In this document: in pieces, positions 26,048 through 34,380 of the stretch | Layout of the letters: the number at the start of each line of letters is the position of its first letter | Numbering within the stretch: position 1 is the first letter of the stretch | Translations under genes and position numbers: made by a program | Assembly: GCA_035487355.1 (NCBI GenBank) | Contig: DATHMF010000022.1 | Location: 140,550 to 204,549, forward strand | Length of the DNA stretch: 64,000 nucleotides | Reading direction: 5' to 3' | Origin: Terriglobales bacterium | GTDB taxonomy: Bacteria; Acidobacteriota; Terriglobia; Terriglobales; Acidobacteriaceae | The notes under the pieces: model-generated | What the model was told of the DNA's origin: nothing | Seen by the model: the letters and a program-made list of their open reading frames with translations, nothing else | Databases searched by the model: none

Positions 26048-26371
26048 TCAATCGATTCCTGGGAAACCAAGGTCCCCATCTTCATTTCCTATCCATCGCA
26101 GGGTTCCCTGGTATTCCTTATTTAGGATATCCAGCTCTGCTCCGATCAACTTCAAAGCCAGTTGTAGTGCTTGTACTTCATCCACGCCGGCTGCATAACT
26201 CAATTTATTGATGCCTGCCCCTTTCAATTGAACAGGGCAAAAAAAGTCGCTTGCATTTGGGAAAGGTTGTGGTTTTCCGACCAGAATCTCAATTTTTGTT
26301 TCGTTGTGCCGATCTCCAACCACAAAATATCTTCTGGTTGCGATTGCAGCTCCTATATCTTTGATCTCCAT
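26048..26371 (-). CDS. DUF6968-like hypothetical protein
   Basis: A 107-residue cytoplasmic protein. The C-terminal half, GVDEVQALQLALKLIGAELDIL followed by GTLRWIGNEDGDLGFPG, has the Asp-x-x-QAL-x-LAL...GDLGFP pattern of DUF6968, a small domain often found as an isolated gene and sometimes near polymorphic-toxin loci. The N-terminal half is a short beta region (RRYFVVGDRHNETKIEILVGKP). No partner toxin is seen nearby. The family call is from memory of the pattern and needs a profile search. Confidence 0.55.
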   Translation of the reverse strand: MEIKDIGAAIATRRYFVVGDRHNETKIEILVGKPQPFPNASDFFCPVQLKGAGINKLSYAAGVDEVQALQLALKLIGAELDILNKEYQGTLRWIGNEDGDLGFPGID

Positions 26372-26712
26372 AAGTTGTTCACTACGTAACCTTGTTGACA
26401 GTATTCTATTCTTAATTCAATGTCATGCTGAGCGAGGGCGAATGGGTGAGCCGGATGTGAGCGCTGTCCCGCGCGAACAGACGGTGAGGGCGCAGCAGCT
26501 TGCTGCGGAGCCTTAGATAAACGTACCGAGTCGAAGCACCCCGAGAATGCTTCAGTTGCCCAGGCTGCATCAAGGCATTTTCTGAAGAGTTTGGGTGAAG
26601 AGGGTGGCTTTCATAAGGATGTGGGAGGCAGAAACAGGCCCTGCAACGATATGATGATGGCGATCACTATTTTGTTGATTTGCCCACGGCGGAACTGCGA
26701 AGGATAAACACC
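26372..26712. repeat. Gap with dispersed repeat and second copy of the 51-bp repeat
   Basis: 26424-26545 contains a 'gtcatgctgagcgag'-type repeat with palindromes (GCAGCAGCTTGCTGC) and an end reading CACCCCGAGAATGCTTCA. 26640-26690 is the second copy of the 51-bp direct repeat. No gene is seen. Confidence 0.5.
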
Positions 26713-27504
26713 ATGAAATCGCGGATTCTCTCATTGATGATTGTTGTCGCTGCTCTGGCCGCATTTTACCGAAGCCAGGTTATAGCTGCCGGGCACGACC
26801 GCTCCTTCAATGTCTACGACAATATGTTCTATCGCGGCAAGCCGGACACCACGAAAAACGGATTGCTGGTCTCCAACATCCTTTACGAGAACAAAATCTG
26901 GCCCAACGACGAAAACTACGGCAAGCTGCCTGACAAGAAAACTTTTGAGACGCTTGTGCGCCAGCACATCAGCAACCCCGGACCGTTGGTGATTGACATT
27001 GAGAAATTGCCTCTCAAAGGCTCTCCGGAAATAGCGCATCAGCATATGGAAGTGCTGGCAACTCTTGCGGTATGGGCGCATGAGGCTGCACCGGGGAAAA
27101 CGATTGGTTTCTATGGGACCAACACGTTATCGAAGGTAGCAGCGGCCGATTTTGGATACGCACACGAGCTTGCCCGCCACGTTGACGCTTTCTTCCCGCC
27201 TCTCTACACCTTTGACGATGACCGCCAGGCGTGGCAGCAGCACGCTGAAGACGCCGTGGCCGAAGCGCATCGGCTGGATCCCGATAAGCCTGTGTATTGT
27301 TATCTTTGGCCACAGTACCATGATGGCACCGCGAAGCAATTCCAGTACGTTGACGCAAGCTACTGGAAATTTCAGTTGGAGACGGCGCACCGGCTGGCCG
27401 GCGGCGCTGTGCTGTGGAGCCCCAGCAGATACGATTGGGACGATACAACCGGCTGGTGGGCTGCAACCCAGGAGTTTATGCGCACAATCCGCATAAAGCC
27501 GTAG
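26713..27504 (+). CDS. Secreted hyaluronidase-like glycoside hydrolase
   Basis: 263 residues from ATG 26713 (AAGGAT upstream; 26680 is a weaker start). A short signal peptide (LSLMIVVAALAAFYRSQVIAA) precedes a TIM-barrel-like chain. The core resembles GH56/hyaluronidase-like enzymes: LVIDIEKLPL supplies a D-x-E acid motif, TIGFYGT and HVDAFFPPLYTF are barrel strands, then VYCYLWPQYHDG and GGAVLWSPSRYDWDDTTGWW. In GH56 the D-x-E Glu protonates a hexosaminidic bond. The real substrate is unknown and could be a bacterial or plant polysaccharide. It is exported; single gene. Confidence 0.65.
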   Translation: MKSRILSLMIVVAALAAFYRSQVIAAGHDRSFNVYDNMFYRGKPDTTKNGLLVSNILYENKIWPNDENYGKLPDKKTFETLVRQHISNPGPLVIDIEKLPLKGSPEIAHQHMEVLATLAVWAHEAAPGKTIGFYGTNTLSKVAAADFGYAHELARHVDAFFPPLYTFDDDRQAWQQHAEDAVAEAHRLDPDKPVYCYLWPQYHDGTAKQFQYVDASYWKFQLETAHRLAGGAVLWSPSRYDWDDTTGWWAATQEFMRTIRIKP

Positions 27505-28041
27505 GCGGCGATTTCCCAATCGCAATCCATTCTATCTATACTCAAAAGAATGAACCAAAGTGGCTCAATGATGAGTCTAAAAACCTCTACAGTTGCTGTA
27601 CGTTGGCGATGAGATAGAGATATCAAAATAGAGATATCAAAGAGGTATCAAACTGTTGGTCTTCGAGACATTGTCGTCTATCATTTTCTTGAGGTGCGCT
27701 TGGATTCGAAGGCGCAGCAGCGAAACCAAGAGAAGCGTTGCGGAGCCTTTAGAATAATTAGAATAAAAGGTGAGCGGGAAGCGGGCGCCAGATCGCGCGG
27801 GCGCAGCGCGAGTCGGGGTCAAGACAACACTTGGAACACCACCTCTGCAAGTGGTGCATATTTTATGCGTATATTGTTTGGTTTCAATGACTTAAGGCTG
27901 ACCATCGACTACCTGCTTATTCCCCTCGCTCCGACTACCTGGACGGGAAAACAGAATGGGGAGTGCAGTGCGAGGATGCAGCAAACCGTACACTGACTAT
28001 GGGTCTGAAAACGTCTTAATGAAGAAGTGATTGGAATGTAA
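27505..28041. other. Intergenic region with AGAGATATCAAA repeats and repeat remnant
   Basis: Three AGA(G)-x-TATCAAA units occur at 27616-27652. About 27705-27765 resembles the GCGCAGCAG...TTGCGGAGCC-TTAGA repeat seen at 26485-26518. Palindromes lie near 27800. There is no convincing ORF; this would include the ABC transporter promoter. Confidence 0.5.
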
Positions 28042-29943
28042 ATGAGTGCCAATTCAAAGCCGCCGGGCAAGCCGAAGCTCAACCGTGAAACCCTTCGTAC
28101 AGTTCTCCCCGATTTATGGGAACTGATACGTCCGCGCCGAGGCCTGCTCGCACTTGGTTTCCTGCTGATGATCATCAATCGCGTTTCCGGGCTCGTGCTG
28201 CCGTATTCCAACCGTTTCCTGTTCAATGACGTTATTGGCAAGCATCATTCTGAGCTGCTGAAGTCCTTGGTCCTGCTGGTCCTGCTGGCTACTGCCGTTC
28301 AGGGCGTTACGTCATTTGCGCTCACGCAACTGCTTTCCAAGGCGGCGCAACGCCTGATTGCCGACCTTCGGCAGAAGGTGCAGGGACACATCGGGCGCCT
28401 GCCGGTCGCATTTTACGATTCCAATAAGGCGGGCACGCTGGTTTCGCGCATCATGAGTGACGTGGAGGGCGTTCGGAATCTGCTGGGGACCGGACTGGTT
28501 GACTTTGCCGGAGGCCTGCTCACTGCGAGTATTGCGCTCGTGGTATTGCTCAAAATCAGCGCGGTGATGACCTTGCTGACGTTCTCATTCCTGATCTGTT
28601 TTGGGATTGCACTGAGCAAAGCGTTTGGCACCATTCGTCCCATCTTTCGCGAACGGGGCAAGATCAATGCCGAGGTCACCGGAAGACTCACAGAATCGCT
28701 CGGCGGAGTGCGCGTGATCAAGGGATACCACGCCGAAGAGCGCGAACATAATGTCTTTTCCGCTGGCGTGCAACGCCTGCTCGATAACGTAATGCGCACG
28801 CTGACCGCTACTTCGGTGATGAGCCTTTCTTCCAGCCTTCTGATTGGTCTGGTGGGAACGGTGATCATGTACGTGGGCGCGCACCACATTATCGCGGGCA
28901 CTCTGCAGCCTGGGGATTACATCACCTATATTCTATTTTTGGGCTTCCTGGTTATACCCATCGTTCAAATCGTCAACATCGGTACCCAACTCACTGAAGC
29001 GTTAGCGGGATTGGAGCGTACCCACGAGATTCTCACCCAGCATCCTGAAGATGAAGATCCCCAGCGCACTGTGGCGCTACCGGAGATTGTTGGCGATGTA
29101 GATTTCCACAACGTGAGCTTTAGCTATGACGGCAAACGGACCGTGCTGCAGGATGTTTCATTTCACGCCGAGCACGGGACGGTAACCGCTCTCGTAGGCT
29201 CCTCCGGCTCGGGCAAATCAACCACCATCGGATTGATTACGGCATTTCATAAGCCGAGTGCGGGAAGCATTCTGTTGGATGGAGTGGACCTGAGCACCGT
29301 GCGCCTTGATTCTTACCGCACGAAGTTAGGAGTAGTTCTGCAGGAATCATTTCTGTTTGACGGCACCATTCGCGAGAATGTGGCCTTTTCGCGCCCCGAA
29401 GCCAGCGAAGAGCAGATCATGCGCGCCTGCAGCATTGCGCGCGTAGATGAGTTCGCCGAGACATTTGCCGACAAATATGACACCGTTGTGGGAGAACGCG
29501 GTGTAAAGCTCTCCGGCGGGCAGCGCCAGCGAATTTCTATTGCGCGGGCGATTCTCGCCGATCCGAGGATACTGATTCTTGACGAAGCAACTTCGAGCCT
29601 TGATTCGGAATCCGAGGCGCTGATCCAGCAAGGCCTCTCTTATCTTATGCAGGGGCGCACCACCTTCGTGATTGCGCACCGGCTTTCGACCATCCGGCGG
29701 GCCGATCAGATCCTGGTCGTCGAACAGGGAAAAATTGTCGAACGCGGCACACATGAAGAACTCTATGCTGCTCAGGGGCGTTACTACGATCTTTATACCA
29801 AGCAGCACGGCGTCGAGAGCAACTTGTTTCTCGCCCCGGGCGAGGGCGACGTGGTTCCGCCTGCATTGGATGAGAACGGCCAAACACGAAATGGCGGAGA
29901 CGACGCCAACTTATCCCGTGTTGTGCGCGGAGATGTCCGGTAA
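28042..29943 (+). CDS. ABC transporter, fused permease/ATP-binding half-transporter
   Basis: A 633-residue type IV exporter half-transporter. Six TM helices occupy about 30-325. The nucleotide-binding domain spans about 350-590 with Walker A GSSGSGKST (near 385), Q-loop VVLQESFLF, signature LSGGQRQR (near 490), Walker B ILILDEATSSLD and H-loop AHRLST; all catalytic residues are present. It resembles the MsbA/LmrA multidrug and lipid exporter group and must dimerise. No partner half-transporter is adjacent, so it is probably a homodimer. The L-fuconate dehydratase gene begins 24 bases after its stop. The substrate is unknown. Confidence 0.95.
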   Translation: MSANSKPPGKPKLNRETLRTVLPDLWELIRPRRGLLALGFLLMIINRVSGLVLPYSNRFLFNDVIGKHHSELLKSLVLLVLLATAVQGVTSFALTQLLSKAAQRLIADLRQKVQGHIGRLPVAFYDSNKAGTLVSRIMSDVEGVRNLLGTGLVDFAGGLLTASIALVVLLKISAVMTLLTFSFLICFGIALSKAFGTIRPIFRERGKINAEVTGRLTESLGGVRVIKGYHAEEREHNVFSAGVQRLLDNVMRTLTATSVMSLSSSLLIGLVGTVIMYVGAHHIIAGTLQPGDYITYILFLGFLVIPIVQIVNIGTQLTEALAGLERTHEILTQHPEDEDPQRTVALPEIVGDVDFHNVSFSYDGKRTVLQDVSFHAEHGTVTALVGSSGSGKSTTIGLITAFHKPSAGSILLDGVDLSTVRLDSYRTKLGVVLQESFLFDGTIRENVAFSRPEASEEQIMRACSIARVDEFAETFADKYDTVVGERGVKLSGGQRQRISIARAILADPRILILDEATSSLDSESEALIQQGLSYLMQGRTTFVIAHRLSTIRRADQILVVEQGKIVERGTHEELYAAQGRYYDLYTKQHGVESNLFLAPGEGDVVPPALDENGQTRNGGDDANLSRVVRGDVR

Positions 29944-29967
29944 AATCTTTGCGTCACTTCATCGCGT

Positions 29968-31260
29968 ATGAAAATCACACAAGTCATTGCGCACGATATA
30001 CGCTTTCCCACCTCCCGCAATCTTGATGGCTCTGACGCCATGCATGCCAGCCCGGATTACTCTGCCGCTTATGTCGTGCTGCTCACAGATGGCGGAATCG
30101 AAGGACACGGCCTCACATTCACCTGCGGCCGCGGAACTGAAGTTTGCGTGGCAGCCATTGAGGCGCTGAAACCCTTCGTGCTGGGGAAGACTCTGGAATC
30201 AATCGTCGCTGACCTGAGAGCATTTTGGCGCTCACTCACCAGCGACGGCCAACTGCGCTGGATCGGTCCGGAAAAAGGTGCGCTACACCTCGCCACGGCG
30301 GCAGTCGTAAATGCGGTTTGGGACCTGTATGCAAAACGGGAAAGAAAGCCGCTGTGGAAGCTCCTGGTAGATATGACTCCCGAGGAACTTGTTGCCTGCA
30401 TTGACTTTCGCTACATCACAGATGCCCTCACACCCGAAGATGCGCTGAAAATCCTGCGAAAGAATTCGCCCACACGTGCAGCCCGTGAAGCTGAGATGCG
30501 CCAGCAGGGATACCCAGCCTACACAACTTCCGCCGGGTGGCTGGGATATTCCGACGAAAAACTCCGCAACCTATGCCGCGAAGGAGTTGCCGATGGCTGG
30601 ACCCACTTCAAAATCAAAGTGGGCACAAATCTTGCGGATGACATCCGCCGTTGCACAATCATGCGCGAAGAAATCGGGCCGCAGCGCAAACTCATGATGG
30701 ATGCGAACCAGGTCTGGGGTGTGAACGAGGCCATCGAAAACATGAAGCAGTTGGCGAGGTTCGATCCTTGGTGGATTGAGGAGCCCACCAGCCCCGATGA
30801 TGTATTGGGCCACGCAACCATCGCGCGCGCCATCGCACCGATTGGCGTTGCAACTGGCGAGCAGTGCCAGAATCGCGTGGTCTTCAAACAACTGCTTCAG
30901 GCTAACGCGATCCGGTTTTGCCAGATTGATAGCTGCCGGCTGGGTGGCGTCAACGAAGTGCTGGTTGTCCTGCTGATGGCCGCCAAGTTCGGTGTGCCAG
31001 TGTGTCCACACGCAGGCGGCGTGGGATTATGCGAGTACGTACAACACCTTGCCATTTTTGACTATATTGCCGTCTCGGCATCGCTCGCGGACCGGATCAT
31101 CGAATACGTTGATCACTTGCACGAGCACTTCGTAGATCCAGTCAAGGTCGTCAACAGTCGCTACGTTGCGCCCACAGCTCCGGGGTACAGCGCGACCATG
31201 AAACCGGAATCGCTTGACGAGTATGAGTTCCCTAATGGTCCCGCATGGGCTCGCGGCTGA
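29968..31260 (+). CDS. L-fuconate dehydratase (enolase superfamily)
   Basis: A 430-residue mandelate-racemase-subgroup enzyme that turns L-fuconate into 2-keto-3-deoxy-L-fuconate (EC 4.2.1.68). Signatures in order: capping-domain loop [16 protein letters not shown]-x-K catalytic pair FKIKVG (near 214-218), metal ligands in MMDANQVW (near 244) and [16 protein letters not shown] (near 270), [11 protein letters not shown], and catalytic H in [15 protein letters not shown] (near 346). The Asn-Arg-Val-x-F-KQ run and length are those of the fuconate-specific clade (human ENOSF1 relatives). It sits just after the ABC exporter gene; other fucose-pathway genes are not in the window. Confidence 0.93.
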   Translation: MKITQVIAHDIRFPTSRNLDGSDAMHASPDYSAAYVVLLTDGGIEGHGLTFTCGRGTEVCVAAIEALKPFVLGKTLESIVADLRAFWRSLTSDGQLRWIGPEKGALHLATAAVVNAVWDLYAKRERKPLWKLLVDMTPEELVACIDFRYITDALTPEDALKILRKNSPTRAAREAEMRQQGYPAYTTSAGWLGYSDEKLRNLCREGVADGWTHFKIKVGTNLADDIRRCTIMREEIGPQRKLMMDANQVWGVNEAIENMKQLARFDPWWIEEPTSPDDVLGHATIARAIAPIGVATGEQCQNRVVFKQLLQANAIRFCQIDSCRLGGVNEVLVVLLMAAKFGVPVCPHAGGVGLCEYVQHLAIFDYIAVSASLADRIIEYVDHLHEHFVDPVKVVNSRYVAPTAPGYSATMKPESLDEYEFPNGPAWARG

Positions 31261-31273
31261 GGCCGACAATATC

Positions 31274-31825
31274 TCAGAACCTGCCGGAGGTGATCCACGA
31301 CTGGACTTCAGCGTCTACAGAAAACGACCTGGAGGGATCAGCAGCGAAGCGGGCGTCCAACTCATAAGCATTGCGTTCCAGAGGTACGCCGTCGTAGCCG
31401 CCACCACCCAGGAATCCTGTGACGTACTTTGATGCGAATCTGTGAAGCCCCATTTTCTGGAACTGGACAACGTGTACCAGCTCATGAAACCTGGTCTGCT
31501 CGCTGATGACGCCATAGGAGACAACAACATCCAGAAACGTTACCGCGGTCATCTCGCGAAAATTGGGGAGCACGCTCGAGCTGAAGCCCATGGAGTTGAG
31601 ATCCCCGTAAAAAATAGGATTGGTAATATACCGGCCAGGCATCAATTCCACAAATCGAGCCGATTCCAGAATGAATGCGGGGAAAAAGGCGCGGAGAGGC
31701 TCCTTCTGCGTGGCTGTCAAGGGGATGCTCTCCTTCACATAATTCGACCGTTGCTGCGCAATATAGTCAGCTACGGCGGTTGCTACCGCTTCAATCTGCA
31801 CGCCGGTGAGCGCAGGGAAGTTCAT
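31274..31825 (-). CDS. Zincin-like HELVH domain protein (5' end probably lost by frameshift)
   Basis: 183 residues from ATG 31825, with RFHELVHVVQFQ (H114, E115, H118) and, 35 residues on, PLERNAYELDARF. This arrangement is close to DUF4157-type metallopeptidase-like domains. The reading frame stays open and protein-like for 26 codons upstream of this ATG (GTICNFDCSRQLPDVIYSH) but has no ATG, GTG or TTG before a TAG. It abuts a 57-residue membrane ORF ending in A6-TGA in another frame. The likely original gene is 31274-32075 with one extra A. Convergent with the fuconate dehydratase gene. Confidence 0.6.
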   Translation of the reverse strand: MNFPALTGVQIEAVATAVADYIAQQRSNYVKESIPLTATQKEPLRAFFPAFILESARFVELMPGRYITNPIFYGDLNSMGFSSSVLPNFREMTAVTFLDVVVSYGVISEQTRFHELVHVVQFQKMGLHRFASKYVTGFLGGGGYDGVPLERNAYELDARFAADPSRSFSVDAEVQSWITSGRF

Positions 31826-31901
31826 GTGCGAGTAGATTACATCAGGAAGTTGCCGGCTGCAGTCGAAGTTGCAGATGGTACCTGCGAAGGAACCTGCAAA
31901 A

Positions 31902-32075
31902 TCATTTTTTCCCCTTGATCTCCTCCTCTAATTCCGCAACCACACCGATGAGAAAACCGAGAACCGCACCCCAAAAAGCCCCAGAGAGGATTTCCAGGAT
32001 GTTCCACTTGGAGCGGACCGCAGCCACGGCTACGCCTATGAGTGCGAGTGCGATGGCCCACGCATATTTTTTCAT
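31902..32075 (-). CDS. Small two-TM membrane ORF, probable N-terminus of the HELVH protein
   Basis: A 57-codon ORF reading MKKYAWAIALALIGVAVAAV, a short charged turn, then LSGAFWGAVLGFLIGVVAEL and an acidic/basic tail EEEIKGKK. It has two predicted membrane helices. It stops at GGGG-AAAAAA-TGA. Removing one A from the six-A run would fuse it in frame to the downstream HELVH domain through NDFAGSFAGTIC. No strong ribosome-binding site is visible. It could be an independent small membrane protein, but the continuous protein-like sequence on the other side of the stop favours a split gene. Confidence 0.6.
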   Translation of the reverse strand: MKKYAWAIALALIGVAVAAVRSKWNILEILSGAFWGAVLGFLIGVVAELEEEIKGKK

Positions 32076-32179
32076 TCGATGGAGTTCAGCCCTACACCAG
32101 TTTAGCCGACAAGTTTATCTCCACAGCATGGTTTTGTGCCGGTGAGCTTTGGAAAATGTCAGGGTTCTTAGATTGTTTT

Positions 32180-32401
32180 TCAAGCTCTGCGCCGCAAGGG
32201 CGAGTCTAGGGAAGATGATGCCACGCCCTCGTGCTTTGCTGGCGTTTGCATTTGAACGTCTTCTTCGGGAGTAGTTGGCTCGAAGAGAACCATGACGAGC
32301 CGGTAGGCCGTAGTGGGGATCACTGTCAGAATACAACCCACTGCGCCGATCACGAACATCGTTTCAAGCAGCTTAATCGCAATTGCGATGAGGGTATTCA
32401 A
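32180..32401 (-). CDS. Small membrane protein
   Basis: 73 residues from TTG 32401. One long or two short hydrophobic helices (LIAIAIKLLETMFVIGAVGCILTVIPTTAYRLVMVLF) are followed by a polar tail EPTTPEEDVQMQTPAKHEG. Composition is natural for an inner-membrane protein, but no Shine-Dalgarno sequence and no family are recognised. Confidence 0.45.
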   Translation of the reverse strand: MNTLIAIAIKLLETMFVIGAVGCILTVIPTTAYRLVMVLFEPTTPEEDVQMQTPAKHEGVASSSLDSPLRRRA

Positions 32402-32684
32402 AGCGTGCGGAATATATCGCGGAAGAGCGGGAGCGGGATACTATCCCTTAGTCTAGGTGTCAGGATGACCAGTCGCGGCACGCTCAGCGTGGCATTGGCA
32501 AGTGAAACCGTAGTCCGAGTTCAAGCCTAACTGCCTTCTTTCTTCGTTTCGCAGGCGGCATGGAAAGCTGTACGCGGCGGTCCCGAGGCAAAGCATGTAG
32601 GTGTATAATTCTCGCTACCTCGGAATCAAAAAGGGAAATCCTGGCTTTTTCGCTGTGCACTCAGGATAGAATCTGGTGACTCTT

Positions 32685-33152
32685 ATGAAAAAGCGTTTCG
32701 TATTCTGTGCTGTAATCGTATTGCTTTTAAGCTCTGCATTATGGGCCGGCTTGGGAAGTCATGACGCCATGTACGTGGGCGGCACGGTGCCCGATCTAAA
32801 AGAGAAGACTGAAGGCAAACCTGTTCTGACGGATGACAAAGCCTTTGTCTTTAAGTACAAAGACGGTTCGCTCACCATTCCTTACGATCAAGTAGATAGT
32901 TTAGAGTATGGACAAAAGGCTGGTCGCCGAGTAGGCCTCGCGGTCGTGGTTTCACCACTATTTCTGCTTTCTCATAAACGCCGGCATTTCCTCACGGTTG
33001 GTTACACTGACGAGAACAAGAAACAGCAAGCCGCTGTCATCGAGTTGGGCAAAGACGTGATTCACCCTACGCTGACCGTCTTTGAAACCAAGTCTGGAAA
33101 GAAGGTTGAATACCAGGACGATGAAGCTCGCAAGAGTGCTGCAGAAAAGTAG
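32685..33152 (+). CDS. Secreted hypothetical protein, tandem paralogue 1
   Basis: 155 residues from ATG 32685 (GTG 32676 also possible). A signal peptide (RFVFCAVIVLLLSSALWA) is followed by GLGSHDAMYVGGTVPDLKEKTEG, then a beta-rich stretch LTIPYDQVDSLEYGQKAGRRVGLAV, a short hydrophobic segment VVVSPLFLLSHKRRHFLTVGY and a tail KKQQAAVIELGKDVIHPTL. The downstream gene encodes a close relative. The fold may be a small envelope beta domain of unknown role. Part of a three-gene set running to 34340. Confidence 0.75.
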   Translation: MKKRFVFCAVIVLLLSSALWAGLGSHDAMYVGGTVPDLKEKTEGKPVLTDDKAFVFKYKDGSLTIPYDQVDSLEYGQKAGRRVGLAVVVSPLFLLSHKRRHFLTVGYTDENKKQQAAVIELGKDVIHPTLTVFETKSGKKVEYQDDEARKSAAEK

Positions 33153-33178
33153 AGCAGCATGGGCCAAGAGGGTTGAAT

Positions 33179-33646
33179 ATGAAGAAATTAATCCTATCAC
33201 TGTTTTGTGTGATTTTTCTTTTCGAGTCCATTGCCTGGGCCGGGTTGGGCAGCGACAAGACCATGTACATGGGCGGTACTGTCAGCTCGCTGAAAGATGG
33301 CACTGAAGGCACTTCGTCTTATAAAGATGAAAAAGTTTTTACGTTCACTTATGAAGGCGGCAAGTTCGAAGTACCTTACGATCAGATCAATGATCTGGAA
33401 TACGGTCAAAAAGCCGGACGCCGCGTCGGCGTCGCGATCGCAGTAACCTGGATGGCCCTGTTTTCTAAAAAGCGAAGACACTTTCTAACTATAGGTTATA
33501 AAGACGCGAACGATAAGCAGCAGGCTGCCGTTTTCGAGTTGGGTAAGAACATTGTTCGCGTGACACTTGCCAGTTTGGAAGCCCGCACTGGCCGCAAAAT
33601 TGATTACGAGGATGACGAAGCTCGCAAGGGTGGCCGCGGAAACTAA
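33179..33646 (+). CDS. Secreted hypothetical protein, tandem paralogue 2
   Basis: 155 residues from ATG 33179, with GAGGG eight bases upstream; TTG 33173 is less likely. It shares GLGSxxxMYxGGTV, VPYDQINDLEYGQKAGRRVGVA, KRRHFLTIGY and KQQAAVFELGKNI with the preceding gene, about 55-60% identity by eye, so the two arose by tandem duplication. It starts 26 bases after paralogue 1 and ends just before the CsgG-like gene, consistent with one operon. The signal peptide is KKLILSLFCVIFLFESIAWA. Function unknown. Confidence 0.75.
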   Translation: MKKLILSLFCVIFLFESIAWAGLGSDKTMYMGGTVSSLKDGTEGTSSYKDEKVFTFTYEGGKFEVPYDQINDLEYGQKAGRRVGVAIAVTWMALFSKKRRHFLTIGYKDANDKQQAAVFELGKNIVRVTLASLEARTGRKIDYEDDEARKGGRGN

Positions 33647-33659
33647 TAGGTAAAACTGA

Positions 33660-34340
33660 ATGGGCGTGGCTTTAATTTCGGTTCTGTTTGCACTTAGCTT
33701 GGCCATGCAATCCTCGGCTCCTGGAGACTCGCCGAAAAGTAGCCCACCAGTGGCACCGCAACCGGCCTCAGAAAACAAAGCTGATTCTCCAAAGCAACCG
33801 CAGGCTTCGCCGGCTGCATCCATGGTTGCTGGTTTGCCGCAGGTAAAACGGATCTTTGTTGATAGTTTCGGTGACGATACTATTTCAAAACAGATTCAAG
33901 CCATGGTTGTGACCAGCCTTACCGATTCAAAAAGATTCATCGTAACGGAAAACAAAGATCGGGCCGATGCCTTTCTGCGCGGTACTGGACTTGAGAAGAC
34001 CTCGCAGGAAGTGCATGCCTACAAAGATTCCACGGCGGCAGGCGCCGCGAGTGGTGGATTCACGGCCACCGACGGCAACGCAAGCGGAGGGTTTGCTGGC
34101 AGCTCAGCCGCAATCAGCGATTCGAGCCTGAATACGGAAACGGTGAATGATGCTCGCATTGCTGTTCGCCTCGTGAATCGGGATGGCGACGTAATCTGGG
34201 CGACAACGCAGGAAAGCAAAGGCGCAAAGTATAAGGGCGCCAGCGCTGACGTGGCTGATATGGTTGTTAAGCAACTCCTTCGTGCTGCCGAAAGGGCAGA
34301 AAAGAAGGAAACAGATTCAAAGCCTTCTCCAACGAACTAA
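33660..34340 (+). CDS. CsgG/LpoB-like secreted protein
   Basis: A 226-residue protein with a short N-terminal hydrophobic segment (VALISVLFALSLAMQ) and a Pro/Ser/Lys linker to about residue 55. The folded part starts KRIFVDSFGDDTISKQIQAMVVTSLTDSKRFIVTENKDRADAFLRGTG, the beta-alpha-beta pattern of the CsgG/LpoB nucleotide-like fold. A glycine/Ser/Ala-rich insert follows (AAGAASGGFTATDGNASGGFAGSS), then RIAVRLVNRDGDVIWATTQES and a basic tail. Such proteins usually act in the envelope as assembly or regulatory factors. It starts 14 bases after paralogue 2, so the three genes probably form one operon. No lipobox is seen. Confidence 0.6.
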   Translation: MGVALISVLFALSLAMQSSAPGDSPKSSPPVAPQPASENKADSPKQPQASPAASMVAGLPQVKRIFVDSFGDDTISKQIQAMVVTSLTDSKRFIVTENKDRADAFLRGTGLEKTSQEVHAYKDSTAAGAASGGFTATDGNASGGFAGSSAAISDSSLNTETVNDARIAVRLVNRDGDVIWATTQESKGAKYKGASADVADMVVKQLLRAAERAEKKETDSKPSPTN

Positions 34341-34380
34341 CGTTTCCTTATCCAATCTGTTTAATTAAACGCACGAACGC

